Source of the DNA: Opitutia bacterium
GTDB taxonomy: Bacteria; Verrucomicrobiota; Verrucomicrobiia; Opitutales; Opitutaceae
Assembly: GCA_947449835.1 (NCBI GenBank)
Contig: CANFSZ010000004.1
Coordinates: forward strand, 33,885-97,884
DNA: 64,000 nt
Direction of reading: 5' to 3'
Within the stretch, counting starts at the first letter, position 1, and every line of letters starts with the position of its first letter. The position numbers and the translations under genes were made by a program. Shown piece after piece: positions 8,923 through 18,007 of this stretch. Below the pieces are notes generated by a model. That model was not told the origin of the DNA. It saw only the letters and a program-made list of their open reading frames with translations, and made no database searches.

Positions 8923-10482
8923 ATGGCTCGATTCAAAAAAAAGAACGCGGTCTTGAGCTGTTGGTATGCGTTTTTTTTGATGATCGGGACAGTGCGCGCC
9001 GAGGTCGAAGTCCATGAGTCGACGATGAATTTTGCTCCTTTGGATCGAGCGGTGGCGCGATTCAACGCGATGGAGAATGAGCCCGTGATCAATTTGGTGT
9101 CCAACGCTGAGTCGGGGGCATGGTTGCGAGCCGCGATCCCGTTGTTCGAGTGTCCCGATGCTGCGGTGGAGGAGATTTATTATTTTCGATGGTGGGCTTT
9201 TCGGAAGCATTTGCGACGCGGTCTAGACACCGGAGGACGGTATGTATTCACGGAGTTTATCACGAAGCCTAAGCCAGTGAGTAGCGCTTTGGGTCACCAT
9301 CTCGCGGAAGGTCGCTGGTTGAGAGATTCAAAATATCTGGATGACACGGTGCTTTATTGGCTTCGCGGTGGGGCGGCTGGGCAAAGCCAGGCGCATCTGC
9401 ACAAATACAGCCAGTGGCTGGCTCACGCTGTTTATACGCGGGCGTGCGTCACGGGGGATGAGCGTTTCGCGATCGGGCTGTTGGACGATTTGGTCCGCGA
9501 TTACCAACATTGGACACAAGAAAAACAGCGCCCGGACGGACTTTTTTGGCAACACGACGTTTGGGATGCGATGGAGGAATCCATCAGTGGATCGCGCACC
9601 AAAAAAAATATCCGCCCAACGATTAACAGCTATATGTTTGGTAATGCCCAAGCGATCGCGGCCATCGCGCGTTGGGCGGGGAGCAACGATCTAGCGACTG
9701 AGTTTACGGACAAGGCGGAGCGTATAAAAAGTCTGATGTTGGCGACGTTGTGGGACGCCAAAGCGCAGTTTTTTAAGGTGCGCTACGAAGACGGTTCTTT
9801 CAGCGATGCCCGCGAGGCGATTGGCTTTATCCCTTGGTATTTTGGGCTGCCTCGGCCGCAGGAAGGGTATGAAGCAGCTTGGGCTCAGCTGATCGATCCG
9901 CAGGGTTTTCATGGAGCGATGGGACTCACTACGGCCGAGCGGCGTCATGCGGGTTTTCGTACACATGGGACGGGTAAATGTGAATGGGATGGTCCGGTGT
10001 GGCCGTTTGCGACGACCCAAACGCTCGTCGCTTTGGGGAATGTCTTGCGCGATTACCCGACGGACGTGATCGCGCGGCGGGATTATTTTGAGGCGTTTCA
10101 AACTTACGTGCGCTCTCACCGCTATGATGGTTTGCCCTACATTGGTGAATATCATGACGAGACGACCGGAGCTTGGCTCAAGGGCCGGGACGAGAGAAGC
10201 CGGTACTACAATCACTCCACGTTTGCCGATTTGGTGATCACGGGAGTGGTGGGCCTTCGGCCGCGTTCCGATGATTGGGTGGAAGTCCATCCGCTGCTGC
10301 CTGAGGGGCAATGGAACTGGTTTAAGTTGGATCGCGTGAGGTATCATGGACGCGAATTGACGATCCTCTGGGACGCCGACGGGCAACATTTTGGTCGAGG
10401 TGCTGGGTTGCAGGTTTTTGCTGACGGAAAAGAGATCGCCCGCGCCGACCGACTGGGCCTCATTAAGGGACAACTGCCATGA
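8923..10482 (+). CDS. Exported MGH1-like (alpha/alpha)6-barrel glycoside hydrolase
   Basis: A 519-residue exported glycosidase. ATG 8923 gives a classic signal peptide (MARFKKK, hydrophobic core, cleavage near VRA/EVEV); the longer TTG 8869 frame adds a second hydrophobic stretch and is less likely. The C-terminal half has GKCEWDGPVWPFATT and later YYNHSTFADLVITG, signatures of MGH1-like six-hairpin enzymes related to trehalase and GH63. An acid in the WDGPVWP motif is a candidate catalytic residue by analogy. The next gene begins inside its stop codon (ATGA overlap), so both are translated together. Likely role: removing a glycosyl group from pectic side chains; the linkage is unknown. Confidence 0.78.
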   Translation: MARFKKKNAVLSCWYAFFLMIGTVRAEVEVHESTMNFAPLDRAVARFNAMENEPVINLVSNAESGAWLRAAIPLFECPDAAVEEIYYFRWWAFRKHLRRGLDTGGRYVFTEFITKPKPVSSALGHHLAEGRWLRDSKYLDDTVLYWLRGGAAGQSQAHLHKYSQWLAHAVYTRACVTGDERFAIGLLDDLVRDYQHWTQEKQRPDGLFWQHDVWDAMEESISGSRTKKNIRPTINSYMFGNAQAIAAIARWAGSNDLATEFTDKAERIKSLMLATLWDAKAQFFKVRYEDGSFSDAREAIGFIPWYFGLPRPQEGYEAAWAQLIDPQGFHGAMGLTTAERRHAGFRTHGTGKCEWDGPVWPFATTQTLVALGNVLRDYPTDVIARRDYFEAFQTYVRSHRYDGLPYIGEYHDETTGAWLKGRDERSRYYNHSTFADLVITGVVGLRPRSDDWVEVHPLLPEGQWNWFKLDRVRYHGRELTILWDADGQHFGRGAGLQVFADGKEIARADRLGLIKGQLP

Positions 10483-13160
10483 TTTTTATTAGCCGCATTA
10501 TAATCAGTCTGGTGCTGGGCTTGGGGGCCGTCTGGGCAAAGCAAGTGCCCTCGCCGGTAAATGTCGGGGCAGAGGGAAAACTCATTTACGCTTCGACTGA
10601 GCAAGGGGATCGTGTGCCGGATTTTTCCAGCGCTGGCTATGCGGGAGGGGGCGTGGCGTGGCCGCAGGTACCGGTGCGGGTGACGGTTGGGCCGGTGTCG
10701 GGGGATGCGGAGCGATGGGTGCAAGCGGCGATTGATTATGTCTCCAGCTTGCCGGCGGATGCGCGTGGATTTCGCGGTGCTGTTCAAATTACGGCGGGGC
10801 GTTACACGATTGCCGGCCAATTAAAAATTCGCGCGAGTGGCGTCGTTTTGCGTGGTGCGGGGTCAGGGCCGACTGGCACGGTGTTGGTGGCAGCCGGCAC
10901 GGGTCGCCGGGCTTTGATCGAACTCGGTGGTACTGATTCGCGAAAAAACGTCGGCGCGCAATTCACGGTGGCTGATAGTTACGTGCCGGTGGGTGCGTCC
11001 ACGTTAAGTTTAGTTCAAACGGACCACGGGTTGTCGCCGGGCATGAGCATCACTCTCGAACGTCCGAGTCCAGGGGAGTGGATTCAAGCCGTGGGTATGG
11101 ATGTTGCGCCGGGACGTCAGCCTTACACTTGGAAGCCGGGAGCGTTTAATGTGCGTTGGGATCGGGCGGTAGTGGCGGTGGACGGACGGAAGATCACCTT
11201 GGATGCGCCGCTCACGGTGGCGTTGGAGAGCCGATACGGTGGGGCAATCGTGCAGGCTTACACGCAGAGCGGTTACATTGAAAATGCGGGAATAGAAAAT
11301 CTCCGCTGCGAATCCACTTTTAACGCCGCAAATGTTCTCGATGAAGACCATGCATGGAATGCGATCGAACTCGATGCGGCTAAGGACGTGTGGGTGGCTG
11401 ATGTCACGACCGTGCATTTCGCTAGTAGCGCCGTGCAGGTGGGCGCTCATGTCGCGCGTGTCACCGTGCAAGATTGCGCCGCCCTCGCGCCTGTCGCGGA
11501 ACGCGGAGGATACCGCCGCATGGCGTTTCATACGCGCGGTCAGCAGACGCTTTTTCTGCGCTGCACGGCAGAGCGGGGCGGTAACGATTTTACCGTCGGC
11601 TACCTCGCCGCTGGGCCGAATGTTTTTTTGGACTGCGTAGCGCGTGAAACGCAGGGTTTCAGTGGGGCCATTGGGAGTTGGGCGTCCGGGGTTTTATACG
11701 ATGGGGCGCAGATCGACGGCGGATCGTTGCGGCTGGATAATCTTGAAACGTGGAACCAAGGCGTAGGCTGGGCCGCTGCGAATGCGATGTTATGGAATTC
11801 CTCGGCATCCGTCGTGATTGTGCGGCAACCTCCAGGAGCGCATAATTGGGCGGTGGGCGTCTGGGGGCAATTTCTCGGCGACGGCGCTTGGAGTCAGGTG
11901 AACGAATTCGCCAAGCTCGTGAGTCTTTACCGTGCGCAACTGCAAGAACGCCGTGGCAAAGCCGCGCTCTCGGCTTTGGCGTCGCGGCGATATTTTATCG
12001 ACGAAACGGCCCCGCGCATCGAGTCGGTGCAACCCCATCTCTCTTTGGCCCAATCGCCGAAAGCCTCAGGCTCTGCCGCACGGACTCTCGCATTGGTTGA
12101 TGGTTGGCTCACCGTGGGTGGCTCGCCGTTGCACGGGAAACAGGCGGAGACCGCCTGGTGGCTGGGCCGACTGGAACCAGCCCGCGCAGGAGGTTTCGGC
12201 GCGGCAATCACGCGATTTGCCCCTGGGCGAACCGGCACCGGACTCACCGATGAAATTGCCGCCGTTGCGACGGCGATGGAGCGCAACGGCCAAGTGGCTT
12301 TTCGTCACCACTATGGGCTCTGGTATGATCGCCGACGCATTGATCACCAGTTGATCCGTCGCCCAGACGCTGACGTTTATCCGCCATTTTATGAGCAACC
12401 CTTTGCCCGCAGTGGACAAGGGACGGCTTGGGATGGACTGAGTCGTTACGACCTTACAAAATATAATCTTTGGTATTTTAGCCGACTCCGTACGTTCGCG
12501 TCTGAAGCGCTCGCTCGCGGCCTAGTTCTGGTGAATGAAATGTATTTCCAGCATAATCTCATCGAGTCGGCTGCGCATTGGATGGATTCTCCCTGGCGGC
12601 CGGTGAATAACATCAATGCCACCGACTTCGTCGAACCGCCGCCGGTTACGGGCGACACGATCAAGATGGCCGACGCTTTTTACGACGTCACGCACCCCAT
12701 TCGCCGAGAGTTGCATCGGGCTTATATCCGACAATGCCTCTCGAATCTCTCGGATGAGCCCAACGTGATCCACACGCTCAGCGCAGAGAACAGTGGGCCG
12801 TTATCTTTCATGCAATTTTGGATCGACGTCGTCGCGGAATGGGAGCGAGAGACGGGGCTGCATCCGCTGATCGCGCTCAGCGCCCCCAAAGATGTGCAAG
12901 ACGCCATCTTGGCGGATCCGACGCGAGCAGCTACCATCGATGTGATCGATCTGACTTACTGGTGGCGAACCGAGCGCGGCGACGAATTTGCGCCGCGCGG
13001 CGGCCTGAGCCTCGCGCCACGTCAACACGAGCGCCTCTGGAAAGGTGGTAAACCCTCGGCCGCGTCTATCGCCCGCATGGCTCGCGAATATCGGGAAAAA
13101 TTTCCCGGCAAAGCAGTAACCTCCGGGCTTTCTGAAGCGGGTGATTTTCAACCGAGGTAA
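10479..13160 (+). CDS. Exported beta-helix lyase-like protein with DUF6298 domain
   Basis: An 893-residue secreted protein (signal MIFISRIIISLVLGLGAVWA). Residues of roughly 60-480 form a pectate-lyase-like right-handed beta-helix (repeating strands such as GYIENAGIENLRCES and VWVADVTTVHFAS). Residues of about 535-885 match DUF6298, a TIM-barrel-like module seen C-terminal to pectin lyase folds in Bacteroidetes and Verrucomicrobiota (AWDGLSRYDLTKYNLWY, HTLSAENSGPLSFMQFW). It is translationally coupled to the upstream hydrolase by an ATGA overlap. The C-terminus stops shortly after a YREKFPGKAV motif; I recall related proteins continuing further, so the end may be shortened. Probable polysaccharide lyase or hydrolase of pectin; activity unproven. 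Confidence 0.72.
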   Translation: MIFISRIIISLVLGLGAVWAKQVPSPVNVGAEGKLIYASTEQGDRVPDFSSAGYAGGGVAWPQVPVRVTVGPVSGDAERWVQAAIDYVSSLPADARGFRGAVQITAGRYTIAGQLKIRASGVVLRGAGSGPTGTVLVAAGTGRRALIELGGTDSRKNVGAQFTVADSYVPVGASTLSLVQTDHGLSPGMSITLERPSPGEWIQAVGMDVAPGRQPYTWKPGAFNVRWDRAVVAVDGRKITLDAPLTVALESRYGGAIVQAYTQSGYIENAGIENLRCESTFNAANVLDEDHAWNAIELDAAKDVWVADVTTVHFASSAVQVGAHVARVTVQDCAALAPVAERGGYRRMAFHTRGQQTLFLRCTAERGGNDFTVGYLAAGPNVFLDCVARETQGFSGAIGSWASGVLYDGAQIDGGSLRLDNLETWNQGVGWAAANAMLWNSSASVVIVRQPPGAHNWAVGVWGQFLGDGAWSQVNEFAKLVSLYRAQLQERRGKAALSALASRRYFIDETAPRIESVQPHLSLAQSPKASGSAARTLALVDGWLTVGGSPLHGKQAETAWWLGRLEPARAGGFGAAITRFAPGRTGTGLTDEIAAVATAMERNGQVAFRHHYGLWYDRRRIDHQLIRRPDADVYPPFYEQPFARSGQGTAWDGLSRYDLTKYNLWYFSRLRTFASEALARGLVLVNEMYFQHNLIESAAHWMDSPWRPVNNINATDFVEPPPVTGDTIKMADAFYDVTHPIRRELHRAYIRQCLSNLSDEPNVIHTLSAENSGPLSFMQFWIDVVAEWERETGLHPLIALSAPKDVQDAILADPTRAATIDVIDLTYWWRTERGDEFAPRGGLSLAPRQHERLWKGGKPSAASIARMAREYREKFPGKAVTSGLSEAGDFQPR

Positions 13161-13252
13161 TTTCGTTTCTGCTGTTTAAATTTCCCCGTCATCGTGTTGA
13201 TCCTCTCAGGCCGTGCCGACTTAAGTCCGTTTTCTCCGTTACTCCCTTCATC

Positions 13253-14299
13253 ATGAAATTTTTTGATTTGGTTTTTTTGTGTCTGTCCCTCGGTTTGTTG
13301 CGCGCCGCTGATGCTCCCTCGGCCGTCATCTCAAGTGAGTTTCTCAACGAGCGAGCCCCTTATCCTTCGTGTCACGCCTCGACGATAGTAGAGATTTCGC
13401 CGGGGCAACTGGTCGCCGCGTGGTTCGGTGGCACGGCCGAGCGCAACCCTGATGTGGGTATCTGGGTCACCCGACAGGAAAATGGTATTTGGCAGCCGGC
13501 GCGCGAAGTCGCTAACGGTATTCAACCGATCGGACCGCGTCTGCCGACCTGGAATCCGGTCTTGTTTCAACCCAAGTCGGGTCCGCTGTTTTTGTTTTAT
13601 AAAGTCGGTCCTTCACCCAGCTCGTGGTGGGGCATGGTCATGACCTCGACCGACTCTGGGAAAACGTGGAGTCCGCCACGCCGTCTGCCAGAAGGAATTC
13701 TCGGACCGATTAAAAATAAACCACTGGAACTGGCCGACGGCACGTGGATCTCACCGAGCAGCACGGAAGGAAATAGTAACGGCTGGCTGGTGCATTTTGA
13801 ACTCTCACGTGATGCGGGCATTACATGGACACGGACTGCAGATTTGCACAAAGGCCCCAATCTTGATGCGATTCAGCCGAGCATCTTGGTTCACGTCCGT
13901 GGCGCGCTGCAGGCGGTCTGCCGCACCAAACAGGGCGTGGTCGCGCAGACGTGGTCAAAGGATCAAGGTCGAACGTGGAGCATGCTCACGGCTACTGATT
14001 TACCCAATCCTAATTCCGGGACGGACGCCATTACGCTGGCCGATGGCCGGCAGCTTTTAGTTTATAATCACAGCGGTCATCGCGCCAATGAAGCCAAGGG
14101 AAACCGTTATCCTTTGGATGTAGCAATCTCAGCCGATGGAATGAGCTGGAAACACGTTCTTACACTGGAGCATGAGCCGTGTTCAGCCGGTTATTCGTAT
14201 CCGGCCGTGATTCAAAGTCGGGATGGACTGATCCATGTCACTTACACGTGGGATCGTAAAATGATCAAACACGTCGTGCTAGATCCCGCGCGGTTGTAA
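13253..14299 (+). CDS. Exported BNR/Asp-box sialidase-like glycosidase
   Basis: A 348-residue single-domain six-bladed propeller candidate of the BNR_2 type with an N-terminal signal peptide (MKFFDLVFLCLSLGLLRA). At least three Asp-boxes are visible: STDSGKTWS, SRDAGITWT and SKDQGRTWS. The N-terminal block PSCHASTIVE followed by GTAERNPDVGIW and the C-terminal YTWDRKMIKHVVLD are typical of the exo-alpha-sialidase-annotated proteins that sit in pectin loci. These lack the arginine triad context I would want for true sialidase, so a glycosidase or lyase acting on acidic pectic sugars is as likely. It follows the DUF6298 gene by about 90 bases on the same strand. Confidence 0.75.
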   Translation: MKFFDLVFLCLSLGLLRAADAPSAVISSEFLNERAPYPSCHASTIVEISPGQLVAAWFGGTAERNPDVGIWVTRQENGIWQPAREVANGIQPIGPRLPTWNPVLFQPKSGPLFLFYKVGPSPSSWWGMVMTSTDSGKTWSPPRRLPEGILGPIKNKPLELADGTWISPSSTEGNSNGWLVHFELSRDAGITWTRTADLHKGPNLDAIQPSILVHVRGALQAVCRTKQGVVAQTWSKDQGRTWSMLTATDLPNPNSGTDAITLADGRQLLVYNHSGHRANEAKGNRYPLDVAISADGMSWKHVLTLEHEPCSAGYSYPAVIQSRDGLIHVTYTWDRKMIKHVVLDPARL

Positions 14300-14431
14300 C
14301 CTCGGAAAACGGCTCGTCGGGCTGGGATTGGGGTGAGATACTTAGATTCTTGTTTATCGTAATCGGAGTAGTTGGGCGATGTTTCAGGGCGGTGGGTTGA
14401 CAGCGACGCTGGGCTTTGGCGGTTTGAAGTG

Positions 14432-15535
14432 ATGTCAGATTCAGCTCCAGATCCGTTTGATCGCATTGAGGACGCCATCCGCGATATCGCCGCTGGGCGA
14501 CTCGTGATTGTGACGGACGACGAAGATCGCGAAAATGAAGGCGATCTCATCATGGCGGCATCGTTAGCGACACCCGAGACGGTCAACATGATGATCCGTT
14601 ATGGCAGTGGCATCGTCTGCGTGCCTACGCTCGAGGCAAACCTGCGCCGACTCGGTCTTGGACCCATGGTGGCGCGTAACCGCGAGGTGCAACGTACGGA
14701 TTTTACGGTCAGCGTGGATGCGGCGGAAGGTATTTCTACCGGCATTAGTGCCTCCGATCGTACGCGGACGATCCGGTTACTGGCTGACCCCAATTCTACG
14801 GCGGATCAGTTAGTCCAGCCCGGCCATGTGTTTCCCTTGCGCTCGCGACCCGGTGGCGTGTTGGAGCGCGCTGGTCACACGGAAGCGGCCGTGGATTTAG
14901 CGGTGCTGGCGGGACTTCACCCCAGCGGGGTCTTGTGCGAACTTGTTAACGACGATGGCACGGTGCAACGTTTACCGCAGCTCACGGAATTTAAGCGCAA
15001 ATTCGGTCTGCGGATGGTGTCGATCAAGCAACTCATCGAGTATCGCGCCCAACGCGAGCAATTGATCGAGCCAGTATGTACGCAGCCGTTTCCCTCGGAA
15101 TTCGGGGAATTTACCGCCCAAGTTTTTCGTAGCCGATTGGATGGACGTCATCACCTCGCCTTAGTCATGGGCAACCTCACGAGCGAGCCCACGTTGGTGC
15201 GCGTGCACAGCGAGAATTTATTAAGTGATGTCTTTCAAGCCAAAGGCATGCGGAGTCATGCGGCGTTAGTGGCTTCGATGCGTGCGATCGCGCAAGCGGG
15301 CCGTGGGGTTGTAGTGTACATGGAGCCAGCCAACATGGGCGAAATCATGGTGCAGCGCCTCCAGGCCAAGGCCGGGGCTCAACCTTCCGCCATGGGGCTC
15401 CGTGATTATGGTACGGGTGCGCAGATATTACGCGCTTTGGGAGTGTCAAAAATTCGTTTGCTCTCGAGCAGCCAGCGCAAGGTCGTCGGCCTCGATGGTT
15501 ATGGTCTCGAAATCGTCGAGCAGGTCAGAGTCTGA
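14432..15535 (+). CDS. ribB: DHBP synthase RibB with degenerate GTP cyclohydrolase II-like domain (RibBX-like)
   Basis: The 367-residue product starts at ATG 14432; the longer ORF start at 14372 is not supported. Residues of about 8-203 form a complete 3,4-dihydroxy-2-butanone-4-phosphate synthase, which converts ribulose 5-phosphate in riboflavin synthesis, with DDEDRENEGD (29-38) and AGHTEAAVDLA. The rest aligns with GTP cyclohydrolase II, but all three zinc cysteines are gone: the HSEC-type site is HSEN (259-262) and the CDC pair region reads GMRS. The EGRGIGL motif is replaced by MEPANMGEI. This half should not open GTP. RibBX proteins in other bacteria have the same arrangement. It sits, oddly, inside the pectin locus. 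No FMN riboswitch is visible upstream. Confidence 0.88.
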   Translation: MSDSAPDPFDRIEDAIRDIAAGRLVIVTDDEDRENEGDLIMAASLATPETVNMMIRYGSGIVCVPTLEANLRRLGLGPMVARNREVQRTDFTVSVDAAEGISTGISASDRTRTIRLLADPNSTADQLVQPGHVFPLRSRPGGVLERAGHTEAAVDLAVLAGLHPSGVLCELVNDDGTVQRLPQLTEFKRKFGLRMVSIKQLIEYRAQREQLIEPVCTQPFPSEFGEFTAQVFRSRLDGRHHLALVMGNLTSEPTLVRVHSENLLSDVFQAKGMRSHAALVASMRAIAQAGRGVVVYMEPANMGEIMVQRLQAKAGAQPSAMGLRDYGTGAQILRALGVSKIRLLSSSQRKVVGLDGYGLEIVEQVRV

Positions 15536-15891
15536 CTCAACGCAAACGCCATCGGGGCGCGAGTTGTTGGCCCTTTCAAGTGTGCCCCATCCAAGCGCAC
15601 AAGGCCGCTACACCCTTATGGCTTCAATGAAAAAATCGACTGATTGACCGTGTGCAACCACCCACACGGAATGATCACGATGAGGCAACTTGCTCCTACT
15701 AAATTTGACGCTTCCAAGCGGTAACGACTTATAAAATATGACCGTAGCGGATCGGTTCGAGCAGTTTGGCCACCTCACGAGGAGTTTGACTTCAACGTTC
15801 CTACTTCATGCGTTTAATTTCACGGACGACATGGCCTGTCCGCCTCGCCCACGAAATCGCGTAATTTATTTTATAAAAACCACGATTCTTA
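15536..15891. other. Gene-free stretch between ribB and GH127 gene (356 bases)
   Basis: No reading frame here looks coding; the listed ORFs are short and antisense or run over the ribB end. The stretch becomes rich in A and T toward its right end (AATTTATTTTATAAAAACC just before the GH127 start), as expected for a promoter region, and contains TTGACT near 15787. The spacing from that box to the next TTTAAT is about 21 bases, too long for a good sigma-70 promoter. I see no terminator with a T-run after ribB and no known riboswitch. Confidence 0.5.
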
Positions 15892-17970
15892 ATGGTTAAA
15901 ATCATCGATATACGTTTGTGCATTCGGATCCTTCTTTTGAGCGCATTATGGACGAGTGCATACGCGGGAAAAAACGCGCTGGTGGATACTTCGCAATCGC
16001 CCTCGGCCAAAATGTATATGCCTGATCTCGGCGATGTGAAATGGGCCGGTGGTTTATGGGGCGAGCGTTTTGAGGTGTGTCGCGACACGATGATTCCACA
16101 CCTTTGGACTATTTTTAACGATCAAAATGAAAGTCATGCATGGGCCAACTTTCTGATGGCCGCTGGTCTCAGTCAGGGGCGCGACGGAAAACCGCACGGA
16201 CCATCCTTTAATGATGGAGATTTTCTAAAATGGGTCGAGGCGCTCGCACAAATTTACGCCGTCACGCGTGATCCCAAAATCGACGCTCAGCTTGATCAAA
16301 TTATCTCCGTGATCGCACAGGCGCAGCGAGGCGATGGTTATCTGCACACGCCCAAAATCATCCTCCAGCGTCAGGCCAGCAACAACTCAACGAACGCGCA
16401 AGAATTTGAGGATCGCGAGCATTTTGAGACTTACAATATGGGGCATTTGATGACGACGGCCTGTATCCATTATCGAGCTACGGGAAAGCCTTCACTTTTA
16501 GCCTGTGCGATTAAAGCGGCCGATTACATGGATCGACTCTGCGCCACGGTGCCAGCCGAATTGGCCCGAAACGCCATCTGTCCCTCGCACTACATGGGCG
16601 TGATCGAACTTTACCGAGTCACACGTGAGCCGAGATATCTCAAACTCGCACAACAACTCATTGAGATTCGTAGCTTCGTCACGGCCGATTATGGCAGTGA
16701 TCAAAATCAAGACCGGGTGCCTTTTCGCGTCATGACGAAAGCCGTGGGGCACGCCGTTCGCGCGAATTATCTCTATGCAGGGGTCGCTGACGTTTACGCC
16801 GAAAATGGCGATCATACGCTTTTAGACACCGTCGAAAAAATCTCCGCCGACATCGCGGCACATAAATTATATATCACCGGCATGACGGGTGCGCTTTATG
16901 ATGGGGCTTCGCCAGACGGTTACTCGAAACACGCCGCCATCAAAACGGTTCACCAAGCCTACGGCCGCGACTACCAACTCCCCAATCTCACGGCCTACAA
17001 CGAAACCTGCGCCACCATTGGGTACGCGATGTGGATGTGGCGCATGCTCAGCGTTACGGCTGACGCACGTTACGCGGATTTGTTAGAGCAATCCCTCTAC
17101 AATGGCGTGCTTGCGGGCATTAGTCTGGATGGGAAGGATTATTTTTACGTCAACCCGTTGCGCAAAGATCGGGATTTCGATTGGCCGTTGCGCTGGTCCC
17201 GCACGCGGACACCTAACATCAAATCTAGTTTTTGTTGCCCACCCAACGTCGTAAGGACCATCGCCGAGGCGCATAATTACGTTTATGCGCTATCGGCGGA
17301 TAAGGTTTGGGTTCATCTTTATGCCGCGAGCAAACTCGACACCACGTGGCTCGATGGCGCGCGTATCACGCTGCGCCAAGAGACTGATTATCCTTGGAAC
17401 GGTAGTGTAAAATTTATCGTTGATGCCGCGCCAGATCGAGCGATCGGACTCAAGCTGCGTGTGCCCGAGTGGCTACGACCGGGCGCGGCTGCTTTGCGAG
17501 TCAATGGCTTGCCGGTGGTGATCAATCTGACTCCCGGCACCTATGCGGAGATTGCCCGTATATGGCGGGCCGGTGATATTATTGAATTCAATATGGATTT
17601 TCGCCCCACGCTTTGGGAAGCCAATGCATTGGTTGAGGAGGCGCTTAATCAGGTGGCGATTAAAAGCGGTCCGCTCGTTTATTGCATCGAAGCCAATGAT
17701 CTTCCCTCGGGAGTACGCGTGCGCGATCTCATGCTTTCCTTACTCAAGCCCATGGAGTTTCTCGCGCAGCGTGAAAAAATAAGTTCTGCGCATTTACAGA
17801 CTTTGTCCTTTTCCGCGCACAACCGAGAGCGGCAAACAGGTGAGGCGGGAGCGCTTTATGTTGAAGCGGCTTTTCGTCAGCCTTGTCCAGTCAGCCTTAA
17901 AGCCATTCCCTACTTCGCTTGGGGTAACCGTGGCGACACGGATATGAGCGTTTGGTTGCCAGCACGCTAA
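15892..17970 (+). CDS. GH127 beta-L-arabinofuranosidase, exported
   Basis: A 692-residue glycoside hydrolase family 127 (formerly DUF1680) enzyme with a signal peptide ending near AYAGK. It would release L-arabinofuranose from arabinan or arabinogalactan side chains of pectin. The zinc and catalytic cluster is intact: YNETC places Glu371 and Cys373, and FCCPPN places Cys448 and Cys449, with spacing nearly the same as the Glu338/Cys340/Cys417/Cys418 set of characterised HypBA1. The N-terminal (alpha/alpha)6 barrel and the C-terminal beta-sandwich (KLRVPEW) are both present. Base composition here is visibly less GC-rich than in flanking housekeeping genes. It is followed by the esterase gene after 37 bases. 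Confidence 0.9.
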   Translation: MVKIIDIRLCIRILLLSALWTSAYAGKNALVDTSQSPSAKMYMPDLGDVKWAGGLWGERFEVCRDTMIPHLWTIFNDQNESHAWANFLMAAGLSQGRDGKPHGPSFNDGDFLKWVEALAQIYAVTRDPKIDAQLDQIISVIAQAQRGDGYLHTPKIILQRQASNNSTNAQEFEDREHFETYNMGHLMTTACIHYRATGKPSLLACAIKAADYMDRLCATVPAELARNAICPSHYMGVIELYRVTREPRYLKLAQQLIEIRSFVTADYGSDQNQDRVPFRVMTKAVGHAVRANYLYAGVADVYAENGDHTLLDTVEKISADIAAHKLYITGMTGALYDGASPDGYSKHAAIKTVHQAYGRDYQLPNLTAYNETCATIGYAMWMWRMLSVTADARYADLLEQSLYNGVLAGISLDGKDYFYVNPLRKDRDFDWPLRWSRTRTPNIKSSFCCPPNVVRTIAEAHNYVYALSADKVWVHLYAASKLDTTWLDGARITLRQETDYPWNGSVKFIVDAAPDRAIGLKLRVPEWLRPGAAALRVNGLPVVINLTPGTYAEIARIWRAGDIIEFNMDFRPTLWEANALVEEALNQVAIKSGPLVYCIEANDLPSGVRVRDLMLSLLKPMEFLAQREKISSAHLQTLSFSAHNRERQTGEAGALYVEAAFRQPCPVSLKAIPYFAWGNRGDTDMSVWLPAR

Positions 17971-18007
17971 GCACCATGGTTTTCGATTACACGGCCAATA
18001 GGCTCTT

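Noticed and set aside
14300-14431. Possible FMN riboswitch before ribB
   Set aside because: The stretch has GGGCGG-like strings but lacks the conserved AATTCCC and ACCGGCGGT elements in order, so no RFN fold can be built.
15780-15812. TTGACT near 15787 as the GH127 promoter
   Set aside because: The nearest -10-like TTTAAT is about 21 bases away, outside the normal spacer range.
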